A DNA stretch of 64,000 nt from Motacilla alba alba. Lineage: Eukaryota > Chordata > Aves > Passeriformes > Motacillidae. The position numbers were made by a program, and so were the translations under genes. The notes below the pieces were generated by a model. That model had not been told where the DNA came from. It was given only the letters and a program-made list of their open reading frames with translations, and did not search any database. The stretch lies in assembly GCF_015832195.1 (NCBI RefSeq), contig NC_052046.1:22436161-22500160 (forward strand), read 5' to 3'. Below are positions 62,701 through 64,000 of this stretch, piece after piece (positions within the stretch are counted from its first letter, which is position 1; the number at the start of each line of letters is the position of its first letter).

Positions 62701-64000
62701 AGGCCTTTCTAAACTTACTTTACTAACAAGCATGAATAACGGTATTTCTTCCTTTCCACTTTCTTCTCTTTTCTGCTTGTGTTGGAAGTGTGGCTAAGTT
62801 GGATTTCCTTGCTGTAGAATGGAGAGAAACGAAAGTTTTAAGACATTCATTGCCTGCTTATTTCTTATTCCAGATGCAGCATAGCTTAACTTACTGCATG
62901 TAAGGGCTTTTAATGTAGAATGTTAATGTCTAGACTTCTTTCCGAAATATCTCATTACACTGTTATTTATGGATTCTTTGTTCATAGACTAGAACCTGAC
63001 ATTAAGTTAGGGTTTTTTTGTTTACTTCTGATTAATAGTTTTGGTGACTAGATGCGGAAAATACCTGTACATCTTAAAATTAATTGTCTAGTTCTAGAGA
63101 GAGAAGAGCTCCTCTCTTGGCTTCCTGACAAGAATTTTCACACAGAGAAAAATTCAAGAAGAAATTACAATTTTTTAGTGTCATGATGTCTTAGTATTTT
63201 CACTATAGATAAAAACCTATTCTAAAATTCAACCTAACATAGTTTAGCTGCTCTTAAGCCATTGAAAGCTAATGGTTAGTTCTGTCCAATTTTGTAACTA
63301 AAACAAATTTAAGGTAAATGTTTATTCAGACATACCTTTGTCCACTTGCACAATTTAGAGGAATAATCACTTAGGTACCTAGAAAAATTCTGGAGATACC
63401 TATACCTATATTCTTGGAATAAGTTACTAAACTGAAGTGAGAGCTTTAGGAAGATAAAGCTGAGTACTTGATAAGACACTTTTTGTTACCTCATTTGATT
63501 CCCTGAACTCCCCCTTGATTCCTGCTATGAAAATGAGCTTTTCAAGGTTGTGTAGAAGGACAAAAAACAAGAAAAACCTTAGAGAGATGGACCATCATTC
63601 AGCTGTGTGAGTAACTTTTATAGTCAGTGATAAATTATTGCTGTGAATGTTTCCTCCAACACTTCAGCTAGTTGCCTACTTGCTGAACTTGAGCAGCATA
63701 CAATAACAGCATATGGGGGCATTGGAGAACAGGCATGTAAAACAAACCCAGAGAATTGCAGAAGTGAAAGCAAATCCAGTGTTTATTTTCCTTCTTAAAA
63801 AAAAAAAAATCAGTTTAACAGTGCTCTATACGTAACTTACGGGTAGCTTTATTAATCTTCAGTGTAAACAGCTTCATGTTCATTGTCATTATACCAAAAA
63901 TTTAAGAGTTTTGTTGGGATTTTTCTTTGTTGTCCTATATAAACCCTCGTTTTAAGTACTGGGCGCTGATTTGTCCTCAGCTTTGCAACTCTGCCACCTT

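Larger units (their letters stand above)
49407..64000 (+). other. HOMER1: HOMER1 intron 1 (partial)
   Basis: At least 14.6 kb of intron. I looked for the EVH1 exon (for example RAHVFQID or NWVPTSKHAV) and did not find it. It holds one CR1 copy (58491-59755), the TTATTCTCA repeats near 53540-53580, a short GT run near 53603-53618 and T runs near 54526. A 151-residue ORF at 61998-62453 has no recognisable domain. Confidence 0.8.

Noticed and set aside
49407..64000. Search for HOMER1 exon 2 (EVH1 start)
   Set aside because: No segment encoding the conserved EVH1 beginning was seen, so intron 1 continues past the right edge.
1..64000. tRNA, rRNA, CRISPR, operon or new defence-type systems
   Set aside because: None visible. 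This is ordinary vertebrate nuclear DNA with two known genes and decayed retroelements.

Overview
The window is nuclear DNA from a bird. It is AT-rich and intron-rich with two sharp CpG islands. It carries several CR1 LINE fragments and one avian ERVL-type solo LTR, both typical of bird genomes. The species cannot be told from what I can see. The two genes are TENT2 (also PAPD4 or GLD2) and HOMER1. In chicken this neighbourhood is, from memory, on the Z chromosome, so Z linkage is likely but is not shown by the sequence.

Left half (1 to about 35.75 kb, minus strand): TENT2, the cytoplasmic GLD2-type poly(A) polymerase. I traced twelve coding exons from the start codon at 33935 to an exon ending at 1917. 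Every splice junction keeps frame. Together they give 458 complete codons plus one base. The last roughly 50 codons and the 3' UTR lie off the left edge. The first, non-coding exon sits in a CpG island at 35.3-35.9 kb. One intron uses a GC-AG splice pair. Introns carry two plus-strand CR1 fragments (2.8-3.95 kb and 7.0-7.7 kb) and several simple repeats.

Middle (about 35.9-48.1 kb): the intergenic space between two divergently transcribed genes. It holds a minus-strand CR1 3' end (36.07-36.6 kb), a 713-bp solo LTR of an ERVL-type element (36757-37469) and a second CR1 3' end (41.2-41.5 kb). I recognise no gene here.

Right part (about 48.1-64 kb, plus strand): the promoter, first exon and beginning of intron 1 of HOMER1, the postsynaptic scaffold and immediate-early gene. 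The promoter has four CRE or CRE-like sites within about 80 bp and a TATA-like box. The exon has a 5' UTR of about 1.1 kb with several upstream ORFs. It ends five bases into the coding sequence (ATGGG, then a GT donor). The rest of the window is intron 1, holding one 1.3-kb minus-strand CR1 copy; exon 2 is not in the window.

The genes work independently: TENT2 lengthens poly(A) tails in the cytoplasm and HOMER1 organises mGluR signalling at synapses. I found no new multi-gene system. The most interesting points are splice architecture, the CRE cluster, the upstream ORFs and repeats placed next to splice sites.
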